From positions 366,412-430,411 of the forward strand of contig NZ_JAPMIU010000001.1 in NCBI RefSeq assembly GCF_026410505.1: a DNA stretch of 64,000 bases, given 5' to 3'. A model generated the notes under the pieces. That model worked only from the letters and a program-made list of their open reading frames with translations. It made no database searches and was not told where the DNA came from. This DNA comes from Frateuria hangzhouensis. Lineage in GTDB: Bacteria > Pseudomonadota > Gammaproteobacteria > Xanthomonadales > Rhodanobacteraceae. Below, piece after piece: positions 51,494 through 61,476 of this stretch; position 1 is the first letter of the stretch, and each line of letters starts with the position of its first letter. The position numbers were made by a program, and so were the translations under genes.

Positions 51494-54400
51494 TCAACCC
51501 ACCGGCACCTGCGCCAGCTGTGCCAGGCGACGGACCGCGACCGAGGCGATCGGGTAGTCCGCGTTCTGGGTCAGGATCTCCGCCAGCATGCTGCGGGTGT
51601 ACTTGAGCGTGGCATCGTCGCGCTCGAGCCACGCCTGCACCGGCGAGACGTCCTTGCGCTCGCCGACCAATGCCAGCACCTGCTGCGCCAGGGCGCGGTG
51701 CTGGTGGTTGAGCTCGTCCAGCAGCGAACCGCGTGCCTGCGCATGCCAGTGGCCTTCCACTGGCAACGCCTCGATCTGGCCACGCAGCCATTCCAGGTCC
51801 AGCGCCTCGCCCAGCTGGTAGAACACCCCGGCGACGGTGGTGATCGGCTGGCCGCTCTGCTGGGCGACCTCGCACATATCCAGCACCGCGCGCAGCACCG
51901 GCATGCGGGCCAGCCGCACAGCCAGCCCGGCCGGCACGCCCAGGCCCTCCCACTTTTCGCAGCTGATCTCGAAATCGGCCTTGCCGGTGGGCGTCAGCAC
52001 GTCGGGCAGCGCCTGGCGCAGCGCGCTGACGCCGGCCTGGTAGCGCTCGACGTTGGCGGCGATGTCCAGCGTGCCGCCCGGACGGTTGAGCAGCCAGCGG
52101 GTCATGTGCCGCAGCTGCGACCAGATCTGCATGACCGCGTCGATCTGGGTGTCCTCGGCGACCTTGCTGTCCAGCGCCTCGATCTCGGCCCACAGCTCGC
52201 GTGCGTCGAGGATCTCGCGCGCGGCGGTGTAGGCCTTGGCGATCGCCGCCGGACCCTGGCCCGTATCCTCCTGCATGCGCAGCATGAAGGTGGCACCCAT
52301 GCGGTTGATCGTCGAGTTGGTCACCGCGGTGGCGATGATTTCCCGCTTCAGGCGGTGACGCTGCATGTTGTCGGCGTACTTCTCGTGCAGCGGCTCGGGG
52401 AAGTAGCGCACCAGTTCCTTGGACAGGTACGGGTCTTCCGGCACGTCCGACTCGAGCAGCTGCTGGAACAGCTTGATCTTGTCGTAGGACAGCAGCACCG
52501 ACAGTTCCGGCCGGGTCAGGCCCTGGTGGCGTGCCTTGCGCTCGGCCAGTTCCGCGTCGGAGGGCAGGTTCTCCACCTGGCGGTCGAGCAGGCCCTGTCC
52601 CTCCAGCTCGCGGATGAAGTGCGCCATCGAACCCAGCCGCTTGACCGACTGGTGTTCCATCAGGGTGATTGCCTGGTTCTGCCGGTAGTTGTCCCACAGC
52701 ACCAGTTGCGCGACCTCGTCGGTCATCGCGGCAAGCTGCGTGTTGCGGCCTTCTTCGGTCAGCTCGCCGCGGCGCACCGCGTCGTTGAGCAGGATCTTGA
52801 TGTTCACCTCGTGGTCGGAGGTGTCCACGCCAGCGGAGTTGTCGATGAAGTCGGTGTTGAGCAGCACGCCGCGCTGCGCGGCCTCGATGCGGCCCTTCTG
52901 GGTGAAGCCCAGGTTGCCGCCCTCGCCCACCACCTTGCAGCGCAGGTCGCCGCCGTTGATGCGCAATCCGTTGTTGGAGCGATCACCGACGTCGGCGTTG
53001 GTCTCCTGCGAGGACTTCACATAGGTACCGATACCGCCGTTCCACAGCAGATCGACCGGTGACTTGAGGATCGCGCTCATCAGCTCGTTCGGGGTGAGCT
53101 GGGTCGCGTCGTCCTTCAGCCCCAGCGCCGCACGCACCTGCGGCGAGACCGGGATCGACTTGGCACTGCGCGGATACACGCCGCCGCCCTCGGAAATCAG
53201 CGACTTGTCGTAGTCGTCCCAGCTCGAGCGCGGCACCTTGAACATGCGCTGGCGCTCGGCGAAGGAGGTCGCGGCATCCGGGGTCGGGTCCAGGAAGATG
53301 TGCCGGTGGTCGAACGCGGCCACCAGCCGGATGTGCTCGGACAGCAGCATGCCGTTGCCGAACACGTCGCCGGACATGTCGCCGATGCCGACGCAGGTGA
53401 AATCCTCGGCCTGCGAATCACGGCCGAGCGCGCGGAAGTGGCGCTTGACCGATTCCCACGCACCACGAGCGGTGATGCCCATGCCCTTGTGGTCGTAGCC
53501 GTTCGAACCGCCGGAGGCGAACGCGTCGCCGAGCCAGTAGTTGTGCTCGATGGAAATGGCGTTGGCGATGTCGGAGAAGGTCGCCGTGCCCTTGTCGGCC
53601 GCCACCACCAGGTAGGGGTCGTCCGGATCGTGGCGCACCACCTCGTGCGGCGGCACTACCTTGCCCTCGACCAGGTTGTCGGTGATGTCGAGCAGGCCGT
53701 TGATGAACATCTTGTAGCAGGCGATGCCCTCGGCGATCTGCGCGTCACGATCGGCGCCCACCGGCGGACGCTTGACGAAGAAGCCGCCCTTGGAGCCGAC
53801 CGGCACGATCACGGTGTTCTTGACCATCTGCGCCTTGACCAGGCCCAGCACCTCCGTGCGGAAGTCCTCGCGGCGGTCGGACCAGCGCAGGCCGCCACGG
53901 GCGACCGCGCCGAAGCGCAGGTGAATGCCTTCCACGCGTGCGGCCGACACGAAGATCTCGCGGTACGGCACCGGCTTGGGCAGCTCGGGCACCTGGTGCG
54001 AGTCGAACTTGTAGCTGATGTACGGGCGGTGGGCGCCGTCCCACTGCTGGAAGAAGCTGGTGCGCAGGGTGGCGCGGATCACGCCCAGGAAGCTGCGCAG
54101 GATGCGATCGTCGTCCAGGCTGGCAACGTTTTCCAACAGCGCCGCGACGGCGTCCTCGGTCACCGCGACCTGATCGGCGCGCGGGCGCTGGAGCATGGCG
54201 ACCAGGCCATCGACCAGGGCCGGCTGCGGCGCCTGCACGTTGCCCGGGATCAGCACGCGCATCTCGGCGGCGAGCAACTCGCCGGCGGTCTTCAGTTCCC
54301 CGGCCGACAGGCTCTCGCGGCGCGGATCGAACTTGGCATTGAACAGCTCCACCAGCAGGCCGGCGATGGCCGGATAGCGGTTGAGCGCGTCTTCCATGTA

Positions 54401-56422
54401 GGCCTGCGAGAACGACACGCCGGCCTGCAGCAGGTACTTGCAATAGCCGCGCAGCATCGCGACCTGGCGCCAGTTGAGCTTGGCGCCGAGCACGAGGCGG
54501 TTGAAGCCGTCGTTCTCGGCGTTGCCGCGCCAGATCTGCTCGAAGGCGTCCTCGAACAGCTCGCCGACCTGCTCCACGGTGAAGGTGAGGTGGCCGACCG
54601 GCTGCACCTCGAAATCCTGGATGAACAGCGGCGTGCCGCCATTGCGCACGTCGTAGACATGCTCGGTGAGTACGCGCAGCCCCAGGTTCTCCAACTGCGG
54701 CAGCACCTCGGACAACGCGATGTCGCTGCCGGAACGGTAGACCTTGAAGCGCAGTTCGTCCGGCCGTTGCGGCGGGTGGTAGAAGGACATGCGCACGGCG
54801 TCGTCGCCTTCGAGCTGCGACAGCTCCCAGACGTCCTCGGCCGCCACTTCCGGGCTCACCTCGTCGACGTAGCCGACCGGCAATGCCTTGACGTAGCGGT
54901 TGGCCAGCACCACGCCCGCGTGGTCGCCGCGCGCGGCGACCAGCGCGTCGCGTACGTCGTCGTGCCAGTTGCGCACGATCGCGGCCACCGCCTGTTCCAG
55001 CGCCGCGCTGTCGTAGTTGGGGCGGTCGCCGATCTTCGGGCGCACCACCACGTGCAGGCGGGCCAGCGCGGCCTCGCCCATCAGCACGGCCGAATCCACG
55101 TGTTCGCCGTGCAGCGCGTCGCGCAGCAGATTCTCGATGCGCTCGCGCACGGTGGTGTTGAAGCGCTCGCGCGGCACGTAGACCAGGCAGGTGTAGAAGC
55201 GGCCGTAGCGGTCACGGCGCACGAACAGGCGCGTGCGGGCCCGCTGGCGCAGGTCCAGGATGCCGCAGGAAATGCCGAACAGCTCGTCCTCGCTGCTCTG
55301 GAACAGCTCGTCGCGCGGCAGCGTCTCGAGGATGTGCCGCAGGGATTTCCCGGAATACGAATCGCGCTTCAGGCCCGAGCGGCACAGCACCGCCTCGACC
55401 CTCTGGCGCACCAGCGGCACGTCCTGCGGGCGCGCCATGTAGGCGTTGGATGAGAACAGGCCCAGGAAGCGCTGCTCGGCCACCGGCTTGCCATCTTCTC
55501 CGAACTTGAGCACGCCCACGTAATCCATGTAGCCCGGACGATGCACGTGCGAGCGGGCGTTGGTCTTGGTCAGGATCACCGCGTCGGTCGAGCCCGACTG
55601 CGGCAGTTCCGAGGCGACCAGGCTGCGCAGCGAACGCGGCGCGACCGAGCGCTCGCTGCCGCGCAGGATGCCCAGGCCCGAATCGTTGACCGCGCACAAC
55701 ACATCCTCGCCATCGGCTTCGGTCACTTCGTATTCGCGATAGCCGAGGAAGGTGAAGTTCTCGTCCGCCAGCCAGCGCAGGAAATCGGATGCCTCGCCCA
55801 CCCTGCGCTCGCCCAGCGGCAGCTTGCGCTGGGGAAGCTCGGCGGCGATCGCCAGCGCCTTGTCGCGCATGGCCGACCAGTCGTCCACGGCGACCCGCAC
55901 GTCTTCAAGCGCCGCTTCCACGCGCGCCTTGAGCGCGGCCTGGGCGGCCTCGTCGGCGACGCGGTCGACCTCGAAATGCATCACCGACTCCGGCTTGCCG
56001 CCCTCGCCCAGGCCCTGCAACTGGCCCTTGGCATCGCGCGTGGCGCTGATCACCGGATGGATGACGCCATGGATCTGCAGGGCGTCGGAGACCACCATGC
56101 TGACCGTATCGACCAGGAAAGGCATGTCGTCGGTGATCACTTCGATCACGGTGCGACCGGCGTGGCCGCGCTCGGGATTGAACACCCGTACCTTGGCAAG
56201 GCGCGGCTCGCGCTGCTGGATGAAATCGAGCAGGCCGGCGGTGAGCGCTGCCCACTCCGCCGGCGTATGCAGGTCCACGTCGCTATGCGCCATCCGCGCG
56301 AAGAAGGCTCCGATAAAAAATTGCGCCTCATCAAGGCGCCGGGTCGGAAAACCGCTGTTCTTCAGTTCCTCGAAGACAGCCGGGGGAACCGGACTGTCGC
56401 TGGTCGCGCGAATGGCATTCAT
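51494..56422 (-). CDS. gdhB: NAD-dependent glutamate dehydrogenase, 180 kDa class
   Basis: A 1642-residue enzyme (GDH-180 family) oxidising glutamate to 2-oxoglutarate. The first ~700 residues are regulatory ACT-like domains. The catalytic dehydrogenase region at about 760-1200 contains FGAVARGGLRWSDRREDFRT, VGSKGGFFVKRPP with the active-site Lys, GGSNGYDHKGMGITARGAWE and the nucleotide site GIGDMSGDVFGNGMLLS. The C-terminal ~350 residues are helical. Length is normal for the class. Upstream is a 570-base gap shared with the divergent RND operon. Confidence 0.96.
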   Translation of the reverse strand: MNAIRATSDSPVPPAVFEELKNSGFPTRRLDEAQFFIGAFFARMAHSDVDLHTPAEWAALTAGLLDFIQQREPRLAKVRVFNPERGHAGRTVIEVITDDMPFLVDTVSMVVSDALQIHGVIHPVISATRDAKGQLQGLGEGGKPESVMHFEVDRVADEAAQAALKARVEAALEDVRVAVDDWSAMRDKALAIAAELPQRKLPLGERRVGEASDFLRWLADENFTFLGYREYEVTEADGEDVLCAVNDSGLGILRGSERSVAPRSLRSLVASELPQSGSTDAVILTKTNARSHVHRPGYMDYVGVLKFGEDGKPVAEQRFLGLFSSNAYMARPQDVPLVRQRVEAVLCRSGLKRDSYSGKSLRHILETLPRDELFQSSEDELFGISCGILDLRQRARTRLFVRRDRYGRFYTCLVYVPRERFNTTVRERIENLLRDALHGEHVDSAVLMGEAALARLHVVVRPKIGDRPNYDSAALEQAVAAIVRNWHDDVRDALVAARGDHAGVVLANRYVKALPVGYVDEVSPEVAAEDVWELSQLEGDDAVRMSFYHPPQRPDELRFKVYRSGSDIALSEVLPQLENLGLRVLTEHVYDVRNGGTPLFIQDFEVQPVGHLTFTVEQVGELFEDAFEQIWRGNAENDGFNRLVLGAKLNWRQVAMLRGYCKYLLQAGVSFSQAYMEDALNRYPAIAGLLVELFNAKFDPRRESLSAGELKTAGELLAAEMRVLIPGNVQAPQPALVDGLVAMLQRPRADQVAVTEDAVAALLENVASLDDDRILRSFLGVIRATLRTSFFQQWDGAHRPYISYKFDSHQVPELPKPVPYREIFVSAARVEGIHLRFGAVARGGLRWSDRREDFRTEVLGLVKAQMVKNTVIVPVGSKGGFFVKRPPVGADRDAQIAEGIACYKMFINGLLDITDNLVEGKVVPPHEVVRHDPDDPYLVVAADKGTATFSDIANAISIEHNYWLGDAFASGGSNGYDHKGMGITARGAWESVKRHFRALGRDSQAEDFTCVGIGDMSGDVFGNGMLLSEHIRLVAAFDHRHIFLDPTPDAATSFAERQRMFKVPRSSWDDYDKSLISEGGGVYPRSAKSIPVSPQVRAALGLKDDATQLTPNELMSAILKSPVDLLWNGGIGTYVKSSQETNADVGDRSNNGLRINGGDLRCKVVGEGGNLGFTQKGRIEAAQRGVLLNTDFIDNSAGVDTSDHEVNIKILLNDAVRRGELTEEGRNTQLAAMTDEVAQLVLWDNYRQNQAITLMEHQSVKRLGSMAHFIRELEGQGLLDRQVENLPSDAELAERKARHQGLTRPELSVLLSYDKIKLFQQLLESDVPEDPYLSKELVRYFPEPLHEKYADNMQRHRLKREIIATAVTNSTINRMGATFMLRMQEDTGQGPAAIAKAYTAAREILDARELWAEIEALDSKVAEDTQIDAVMQIWSQLRHMTRWLLNRPGGTLDIAANVERYQAGVSALRQALPDVLTPTGKADFEISCEKWEGLGVPAGLAVRLARMPVLRAVLDMCEVAQQSGQPITTVAGVFYQLGEALDLEWLRGQIEALPVEGHWHAQARGSLLDELNHQHRALAQQVLALVGERKDVSPVQAWLERDDATLKYTRSMLAEILTQNADYPIASVAVRRLAQLAQVPVG

Positions 56423-56994
56423 GGCATCTGCTTGTCAGTGGAAACGAAAGGTGCCCGCGCTGGGGAGGCGCAAAGCCCCAAAAGGATACGCCTGGCGTCA
56501 GGGCGATTCCACAGACGAAGCCTGAAGCGGCGGGGGCTGAGGGGATTTTTTGTGGGCCTCTGCCGTGTTCGCTGTGGATGCGCATGCCCAGGCCGGCGCA
56601 GCCGGGGCCTGGGTTGGGTGAGGGTGCGGTCTTTCGCCTTGCCCGGCCGCCGTAGGAGCGCCCTTGGGCGCGACCGCGTTTATCCAACACTGTGCCGTGG
56701 CGGCACAGATGGCGGTCGCGCCCAAGGGCGCTCCTACAAGGAATTTCCGAAAGCTGGCCTTCCGGCTGCGCGGGGATGGTGCTTTGCACACAACTTTCAG
56801 CCGTCCGCAAGATCTTGGCGGCGACGGTTCGCAAAATGTAAACTCGTCGGTATAGTTGCGCACTTCCCGCCGACGGCCGCCCGCCGCCGGCACGTCGTGT
56901 TACGACCATTGGCACTGGTCGGTCACGCCATCGCACGTATGCTCGCCGGCTTCCCCGCCGTGTCCCCCGATCACGACATAAGAATGGAGTTCCC
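56423..56994. other. 572-base intergenic region between gdhB and the RND operon
   Basis: Divergent control region. It contains one strong REPIN (56652-56737). The remaining sequence has no supported gene. A TATAGT box at 56852-56857 is a possible -10 for the efflux operon, but no -35 is convincing. No divergent regulator gene such as TetR is present. Confidence 0.5.
56652..56737. repeat. REPIN, GTAGGAGCGCCC family, 26-bp perfect arms
   Basis: GTAGGAGCGCCCTTGGGCGC plus GACCGC (56652-56677) pairs perfectly with GCGGTCGCGCCC plus AAGGGCGCTCCTAC (56712-56737). The 34-base centre contains CACTGTGCCG and CGGCACAG, a third hairpin. It lies in the gdhB-RND control region. Confidence 0.85.
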
Positions 56995-58200
56995 ATGAAG
57001 TCCACGACAACGCGCACCCTGGCCCTGTGCCTCGGAATGCTTGCCCTGGCCGCCTGCGGCGGCGAGGAGCAATCGCAGGGGCCGCAGCAGATGCCGCCGC
57101 CGCAGGTGGGAGTGATCACCCTGAAGCCACAGACGGTGCCGCTGACCAAGGATCTGGTCGGTCGCCTCTCCGCGTTCCGCAGCGCCGACGTGCGCGCCCG
57201 CGTGCCCGGCGTGCTGCTCAAGCGTACCTACGAAGAAGGCACCGACGTCAAGAAGGGCCAGTTGCTGTTCGAGATCGACCCGGCGCCGCTGAAGGCCACG
57301 CTGGGCGCGGCCCAGGCCAGCCTGGCGCAGGCCCAGGCCAGCTACACCAACGCCAAGGTCAACGCCAGCCGCGCCCGCGAGCTGGCGCCCAAGGGCTATG
57401 TCTCCAAGGCCGACCTGGACAACGCGCTGGCGACCGAGCGCAGTGCCGCCGCGGCGGTGCAGCAGGCTCGCGCCACCGTGGAGTCGGCCAAGATCAACCT
57501 GGGCTATGCCGATGTGCGCTCGCCGATCGACGGCCGCGCCGGGCAGCAGCAGGTGACCGAGGGCGCGCTGGTCGGCCAGGGCGAGGCGACCCTGCTCACC
57601 ACCGTCGACCAGATCGACCCGCTGTACGTGAACTTCACCATGAGCGTGTCCGAACTCGAACAACTGCGTCAGGCGCAGGGCCAGGGCAACGTGTCGCTGG
57701 CCGGCAACGACAGCGCCCAGGTGCGCGTGGCGCTGCCCGACGGCAGCGCCTACGGCGAGCCGGGCACGGTGGACTTCTCCGCCGCCACCGTCGATCCGGC
57801 CACTGGCGCGGTGAAGCTGCGCGCGCGCATGCCCAACCCCGAGCATGCCCTGCTGCCGGGCATGTACGTCACCCTGGAAGCCTCGCTGGGCCAGCGCCAC
57901 AACGTGTTCGTCATTCCGCAGGCCGCGGTGCTGCGCGATACCACGGGCGCCTATGTGTTCGCCGTGGGCGCGGATGGCAAGGTCGTGCGCCACCCCGTCA
58001 CCACCAGCGCCATGTCGGGCGGCGACTGGATCGTCACCAGCGGCCTCAAGGCAGGCGAGAAGGTGATCGTCTCGGGCGTGCAGAACGTCAAGGAAGGCGC
58101 GCCGGCCAAGGCCACGCCGTGGCAGCCGCAGGCCGATTCCGGCGGCAAGCCTTCCGCCGACAAGGCGCCGGCCGCCGCCGCGACCGCGCGCGGCAAGTAA
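56995..58200 (+). CDS. RND efflux periplasmic adaptor
   Basis: A 401-residue membrane-fusion lipoprotein. Signal peptide ends LALAACGG with lipobox LAAC (acylated Cys near residue 19). The adaptor core has VRARVPGVLLKRTYEEGTDVKKGQLLFEID (lipoyl half, given in parts: ARVPGVLLKRTYEEGTDV and KKGQLLFEID), a coiled-coil hairpin (ALATERSAAAAVQQARATVE) and NLGYADVRSPIDGRAG. It is of the AcrA/MexA class. The permease gene follows 12 bases later. The Ala/Pro-rich C-terminus is longer than AcrA's. Confidence 0.94.
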   Translation: MKSTTTRTLALCLGMLALAACGGEEQSQGPQQMPPPQVGVITLKPQTVPLTKDLVGRLSAFRSADVRARVPGVLLKRTYEEGTDVKKGQLLFEIDPAPLKATLGAAQASLAQAQASYTNAKVNASRARELAPKGYVSKADLDNALATERSAAAAVQQARATVESAKINLGYADVRSPIDGRAGQQQVTEGALVGQGEATLLTTVDQIDPLYVNFTMSVSELEQLRQAQGQGNVSLAGNDSAQVRVALPDGSAYGEPGTVDFSAATVDPATGAVKLRARMPNPEHALLPGMYVTLEASLGQRHNVFVIPQAAVLRDTTGAYVFAVGADGKVVRHPVTTSAMSGGDWIVTSGLKAGEKVIVSGVQNVKEGAPAKATPWQPQADSGGKPSADKAPAAAATARGK

Positions 58201-58212
58201 CGGAGCGCCGAC

Positions 58213-61200
58213 ATGCCGAGTTTCTTCATCGACCGCCCGATCTTCGCGTGGGTGGTGGCCATCCTGATTTCGCTGGGTGGCGTACTGGCCATTCTCAACC
58301 TGGGCGTGGAGTCCTACCCCAACATCGCGCCGCCCTCGGTGACGGTGAACGCGTCCTATCCGGGCGCCAGCGCCGAGACCACCGAGAAGGCGGTCACCCA
58401 GGTCATCGAGCAGCAGCTCACCGGCATCGACCATCTGCTGTATTTCAGCTCCTCGTCCAGCGCCAGTGGTCGCGCCAGCATCACGCTGACCTTCGAAAGC
58501 GGCACCGACCCGGACATCGCCCAGGTGCAGGTGCAGAACAAGGTCTCGCTGGCCACGCCGCGCCTGCCCTCGGAAGTGACCCAGCAGGGCGTGGTGGTGG
58601 CCAAGGCCAACTCCGGCTTCCTGATGGTGGTGGCGCTGACCTCCGACAATCCGAACATCGACCGCGACCGATTGGGCGACATCGTCGGCTCGCAGGTGCT
58701 CGACCAGATTTCGCGCGTGCCGGGCGTGGGCAGCACCAACCAGTTCGGCTCCGAGTACGCCATGCGCATCTGGCTCAATCCGGACCAGCTGCATGGCTAC
58801 AACCTTTCGGCCACCCAGGTGCTCAACGCGATCCGCGCGCAGAACGTGCAGTTCGCCGCCGGCTCGATCGGTGCCGACCCGGCACTGCCCGGCCAGGGCT
58901 TCACCGCCACGGTGTCCACCGAGGGCCGCTTCACCAGTCCCGAGCAGTTCGCCAACATCATCCTGCGCGCCAACCCCGATGGCACCACGGTGAAACTGGG
59001 AGACGTGGCGCGGATCAGCTTCGGGCCCGGCAACTACGGCTTCAATACCACCGTCGACGGCAAGCCGATCGGCGCCTTCGCAATCCAGCTGCTGCCCGGC
59101 GCCAATGCGCTCAACGTGGCCACCGCCGTGCGCGGCAAGATGAATGAGCTGGCCCCCAGCTTCCCGCCGGGCGTGAGCTGGTTCAGCCCGTACGACAGCA
59201 CCGCCTTCGTGAGGATCTCCATCGACGAAGTGGTGCACACGCTGATCGAGGCGATCGTGCTGGTGTTCCTGGTGATGCTGCTGTTCCTGCAGAACATCCG
59301 CGCCACCATCATCCCGACGCTGGTGATCCCGGTGGCACTGCTGGGCACCTTCCTGGGCATGCTGGTATTGGGCTTCACCATCAACCAGTTGACCCTGTTC
59401 GGCATGGTGCTGGCGATCGGCATCGTGGTGGACGACGCGATCGTGGTGATCGAGAACGTCGAACGCATCATGACCGAGGAGAACCTCTCGCCCAAGGAAG
59501 CCACGCGCAAGGCGATGGGCCAGATCACCGGCGCGGTGGTGGCGATCACCGTGGTGCTGACGGCGGTGTTCGTGCCCTCGGCGCTGCAGCCGGGCGCCTC
59601 GGGCATCATCTACAAGCAGTTTGCGCTGACCATCGCGGTATCGATGGGCTTCTCGGCGTTCCTGGCGCTTTCCTTCACGCCGGCACTGTGCGCGAGCTTC
59701 CTCAAGCCCGAGCACCACAAGAAGAAGAACGTCGTCTTCCGCAAGTTCAACCAGTTCTTCGACTGGACCACGCGCACCTACACCGGCCACGTCGGCAGCG
59801 CCGTTCGGCACGCGCCGCGCTGGATGTTCGTGTTCGTGCTGGTCGCGGTGCTGGGCGTCTTCCTGTACACCCGCCTGCCCGGCAGCTTCCTGCCCGAGGA
59901 GGACCAGGGTTACGCGATGTCGGTGATCCAGCTACCGCCTGGCGCCACCAAGGAGCGCACGGAACAGGTGATGGGCGAGATGCTGCGGGTGCTGAAAAAG
60001 GATCCGGCGGTCGACACCGTTCTGCAGGTGGCCGGCTTCAGCTTCATCGGTTCGGGCGAGAACGCCGGCATGGCCTTCATCAAGCTCAAGGACTGGTCCG
60101 AGCGCGACGTCACCGCGGCGGAGTTCATCCAGCGCGCCAACGGAGCGCTGTTCCAGATCCACGATGCGCGCATCTTCGTGGTGAACATCCCCACGGTGCA
60201 GGGCCTGGGCCAGTTCGGCGGCTTCGACATGTACCTGCAGGATCGTGCCGGCTTCGGCCGCGAGGCGTTGACGCAGGCGCGCAACACCCTGCTCGGCAAG
60301 GCCGGCCAGGATCCGGTGCTGACCGGTGTGCGTCCCAATACCCTCGAAGATGCCCCGCAGTTGCACCTGGACGTGGACCGCGTGCAGGCGCAGTCGATGG
60401 GGCTGTCGGTCGGTGACATCTACAACGCGGTCGGCCTGATGCTGGCCCCGGTGTATGTCAACGATTTCACCTACGGCGGGCGCATCAAGCGGGTCATCAT
60501 GCAGGCCGACGCGCCTTACCGCATGAGCCCGGACGCGCTGCAGCACTTCTTCACCCCCAGCAGCACGCAAACCACCGACGCGGGCACGCCGGAGATGATT
60601 CCGCTGTCCAACGTGGTGCACACCAACTGGCAGATGGGCTCGCCGTCGCTGAACCGCTACAACGGTTACGCCGCGGTGCAGATCGTCGGCTCGCCCTCGC
60701 CGGGCCACGCCTCGGGTGAGGCCATGACCGAGATGGAGGATATCGTCACCAACCAGCTGCCCAAGGGCTACGGCTTCGACTGGACCGGCCAGTCCTATCA
60801 GGAAATCCTTTCCGGCAACGCCGCCACGCTGTTGATGGTGCTGTCGATCGTGATCGTGTTCCTGGCGCTGGCCGCGCTTTACGAGAGTTGGTCGATCCCG
60901 GTCTCGGTGCTGCTGGTGCTGCCGCTGGGCCTGCTGGGTGCGGTGGTGTTCACGCTGCTGCGCGGGCTGCCGAACGACATCTACTTCAAGATCGGCCTGA
61001 TCACGGTGATCGGCCTGGCGGCAAAGAACGCGATCCTGATCGTGGAGTTCGCCGTCGAACAGCAGCAGCATGGCAAGACGCTGCGCGAGGGCGTGATCGA
61101 GGCCTCCCGCCTGCGCCTGCGCCCGATCCTGATGACCTCGCTGGCCTTCATCCTGGGCGTGTTCCCGCTGTTCATCTCCTCGGGCGCCGGCGCCAACGCT

Positions 61201-61392
61201 CGCCACGCCATCGGTACCGGCGTGATCGGCGGCATGCTGTTCGCCACGTTCCTGGGTGTGCTGCTGATCCCGGTGTTCTATGTGGTGGTACGCCGCCTGC
61301 TGGGCGACAAGCTCGATGGCGACGGTCCGGCGCAGCCGGCGATCGGCAACGGGCCGCATACGTTCGATTCGGACCCACGCCGCGGGCACTGA
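58213..61392 (+). CDS. RND multidrug efflux permease (HAE1, AcrB/MexB-like)
   Basis: A 1059-residue inner-membrane pump with 12 transmembrane helices and two large periplasmic loops. N-terminus MPSFFIDRPIFAWVVAIL is typical of HAE1. Proton-relay residues are the Asp pair in GIVVDDAIVVIENVER (about 405-420) and Lys in GLAAKNAILIVEFA (about 935-948). GGAG precedes the ATG. No outer-membrane channel gene follows, so a TolC/OprM-like protein must come from elsewhere. Likely substrates are hydrophobic toxicants and antibiotics; unknown here. Confidence 0.95.
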   Translation: MPSFFIDRPIFAWVVAILISLGGVLAILNLGVESYPNIAPPSVTVNASYPGASAETTEKAVTQVIEQQLTGIDHLLYFSSSSSASGRASITLTFESGTDPDIAQVQVQNKVSLATPRLPSEVTQQGVVVAKANSGFLMVVALTSDNPNIDRDRLGDIVGSQVLDQISRVPGVGSTNQFGSEYAMRIWLNPDQLHGYNLSATQVLNAIRAQNVQFAAGSIGADPALPGQGFTATVSTEGRFTSPEQFANIILRANPDGTTVKLGDVARISFGPGNYGFNTTVDGKPIGAFAIQLLPGANALNVATAVRGKMNELAPSFPPGVSWFSPYDSTAFVRISIDEVVHTLIEAIVLVFLVMLLFLQNIRATIIPTLVIPVALLGTFLGMLVLGFTINQLTLFGMVLAIGIVVDDAIVVIENVERIMTEENLSPKEATRKAMGQITGAVVAITVVLTAVFVPSALQPGASGIIYKQFALTIAVSMGFSAFLALSFTPALCASFLKPEHHKKKNVVFRKFNQFFDWTTRTYTGHVGSAVRHAPRWMFVFVLVAVLGVFLYTRLPGSFLPEEDQGYAMSVIQLPPGATKERTEQVMGEMLRVLKKDPAVDTVLQVAGFSFIGSGENAGMAFIKLKDWSERDVTAAEFIQRANGALFQIHDARIFVVNIPTVQGLGQFGGFDMYLQDRAGFGREALTQARNTLLGKAGQDPVLTGVRPNTLEDAPQLHLDVDRVQAQSMGLSVGDIYNAVGLMLAPVYVNDFTYGGRIKRVIMQADAPYRMSPDALQHFFTPSSTQTTDAGTPEMIPLSNVVHTNWQMGSPSLNRYNGYAAVQIVGSPSPGHASGEAMTEMEDIVTNQLPKGYGFDWTGQSYQEILSGNAATLLMVLSIVIVFLALAALYESWSIPVSVLLVLPLGLLGAVVFTLLRGLPNDIYFKIGLITVIGLAAKNAILIVEFAVEQQQHGKTLREGVIEASRLRLRPILMTSLAFILGVFPLFISSGAGANARHAIGTGVIGGMLFATFLGVLLIPVFYVVVRRLLGDKLDGDGPAQPAIGNGPHTFDSDPRRGH

Positions 61393-61406
61393 ACCACACC
61401 GTTACG

Positions 61407-61432
61407 CGCAGGCCCGGTGACCCGGGCCTGCG
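61407..61432 (+). terminator. terminator-like hairpin after the RND permease
   Basis: CGCAGGCCCGG and CCGGGCCTGCG form an 11-bp perfect stem with a TGAC loop, 15 bases past the permease stop. The following TCGTTTCC is a weak T-tract, so the efflux mRNA probably ends here. Confidence 0.7.
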
Positions 61433-61476
61433 TCGTTTCCGGGCCAGCACGCACGGAAGCAGTGGAGCACGCAAGG

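Noticed and set aside
56840..56860. TetR-type operator upstream of the efflux operon
   Set aside because: The dyad AACT...AGTT is too short and imperfect, and no TetR gene is adjacent.
56971..59811. 946-codon minus-strand frame opposite the RND genes
   Set aside because: A shadow of the adaptor and permease genes: low-complexity, His/Gly/Gln-rich, without family similarity.
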